Below, piece after piece: positions 6,925 to 7,064 of a stretch of DNA of 7,064 bases. Where the stretch lies: assembly GCA_902773475.1 (NCBI GenBank), contig CACYEO010000148.1, positions 1 to 7,064 of the forward strand. Reading direction: 5' to 3'. Origin of the DNA: an uncultured bacterium (GTDB lineage: Bacteria; Verrucomicrobiota; Kiritimatiellia; RFP12; UBA1067). The notes beneath the pieces were generated by a model that was not told the origin of the DNA, ran no database searches, and saw only the letters and a list, made by a program, of their open reading frames with translations. Position 1 is the stretch's first letter. Every line of letters starts with the position of its first letter. The translations under genes and the position numbers were made by a program.

Positions 6925-6988
6925 ACCCAAACACCCAAACACTCAAACACCCAAAAACTCAAACACCCAAACACCCAAACACCCAAAC
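6925..6988. repeat. 8-bp tandem array, ACCCAAAC x8
   Basis: Eight contiguous octamers are present: five exact (units 1, 2, 6, 7, 8), two ACTCAAAC (units 3 and 5) and one ACCCAAAA (unit 4). The plus strand has no G across the array. Confidence 0.92.
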
Positions 6989-6990
6989 CC
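6966..6990 (-). other. G-quadruplex motif on the minus strand
   Basis: CCC tracts at 6966-6968, 6974-6976, 6982-6984 and 6988-6990 give four GGG tracts on the minus strand with loops of 3, 5 and 5 bases, meeting the usual G3N1-7 rule. The motif sits at the exact end of the array next to T7. Folding is inferred, not shown. Confidence 0.6.
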
Positions 6991-7001
6991 TTTTTTTCGG
7001 C

Positions 7002-7030
7002 TTGCGCCGCGCGCGTGAAGGTGGTAGTCT
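7002..7030 (+). promoter_or_regulatory. Possible promoter for a gene beyond the window
   Basis: TTGCGC (7002-7007) and TAGTCT (7025-7030) are separated by exactly 17 bases, resembling a sigma-70-type -35/-10 pair. The -10 keeps the T, A and final T positions. It lies after the arrays and before a terminal ATG, where a promoter would be expected. Both boxes are imperfect. Confidence 0.4.
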
Positions 7031-7064
7031 TTGCCTGTCGTTTTTACCATCGCTACCGACAATG

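Larger units (their letters stand above)
6803..7064. other. Non-coding tail after the operon, with three stacked simple arrays
   Basis: No convincing gene lies here; the open frame reaching 6888 is the tail of a shadow frame. The first 40 bases hold nothing recognisable and no hairpin-plus-T terminator. From 6844 to 6990 three different short tandem arrays follow one another, then T7 (6991-6997), a short CGGC/GCCG hairpin (6998-7009), a possible promoter and a terminal ATG. Base composition shifts sharply to AT-rich and CA-rich between 6869 and 6997. Confidence 0.8.

Noticed and set aside
6844..6990. CRISPR array
   Set aside because: The repeats are 7-8 bp with no spacers of unique sequence and no cas genes nearby.
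6991..7009. T7 plus CGGC/GCCG hairpin as an intrinsic terminator
   Set aside because: On the plus strand the T run precedes the hairpin, and on the minus strand the hairpin is followed by A7, so neither orientation has stem then U-tract.
7062..7064. ATG as a called gene start
   Set aside because: Only the codon is in the window and no Shine-Dalgarno precedes it, so no CDS is annotated.

Overview
The window is a GC-rich bacterial segment with one tightly packed plus-strand gene run (1-6802) followed by a 262-base non-coding tail (6803-7064). Dense coding, Shine-Dalgarno sites seven bases from their starts and an Era GTPase show it is bacterial. The Sec signal peptide on a TPR protein and an ExbB/ExbD pair suggest a Gram-negative envelope. 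The plant/trypanosomatid/spirochaete-type phosphofructokinase, the GH63-like glucosidase and the TPR-ExbB-ExbD trio would fit a Verrucomicrobiota/Kiritimatiellota/Lentisphaerota-like (PVC) anaerobe. That placement is an inference from gene type and style, not from a phylogenetic marker.

Layout: (1) 1-840, the C-terminal part of a GH63/MGH1-like (alpha/alpha)6 glycoside hydrolase whose 5' end lies outside the window. (2) 861-2234, an ATP-type 6-phosphofructokinase with the mixed active-site signature GGDG + PKTIDND. (3) 2237-3175, Era, a GTPase with a KH domain for 16S rRNA/30S maturation. (4) 3172-5673, a secreted 833-residue TPR protein. (5) 5670-6320, a MotA/TolQ/ExbB proton-channel subunit. 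(6) 6317-6802, a small ExbD/TolR-like protein in which the usually invariant membrane aspartate appears to be replaced by Thr32.

The intergenic distances are 20, 2, -4, -4 and -4 bases, so the six genes are probably one transcription unit. The last four are joined by three successive GTGA stop/start overlaps, implying translational coupling. Carbohydrate release (glycosidase) and glycolytic commitment (PFK) head the run, a ribosome-assembly GTPase sits in the middle, and an envelope energy-transduction module closes it. Neither TonB nor TolA/TolB/Pal is present, so the target of the ExbB/ExbD-like pair is unknown; the secreted TPR protein is the obvious candidate partner.

The tail is unlike the genes. 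Three different short tandem arrays lie back to back: a degenerate 7-bp GTCTCTN array, an 8-bp CTAGAATC/CTAGATTT array, and an 8-bp ACCCAAAC array ending in CCC then T7. The last gives a canonical G-quadruplex motif on the minus strand. After it comes a plausible promoter (TTGCGC-17-TAGTCT) and a terminal ATG that may open the next gene. I found no RNA genes, CRISPR array, transposase or intrinsic terminator.
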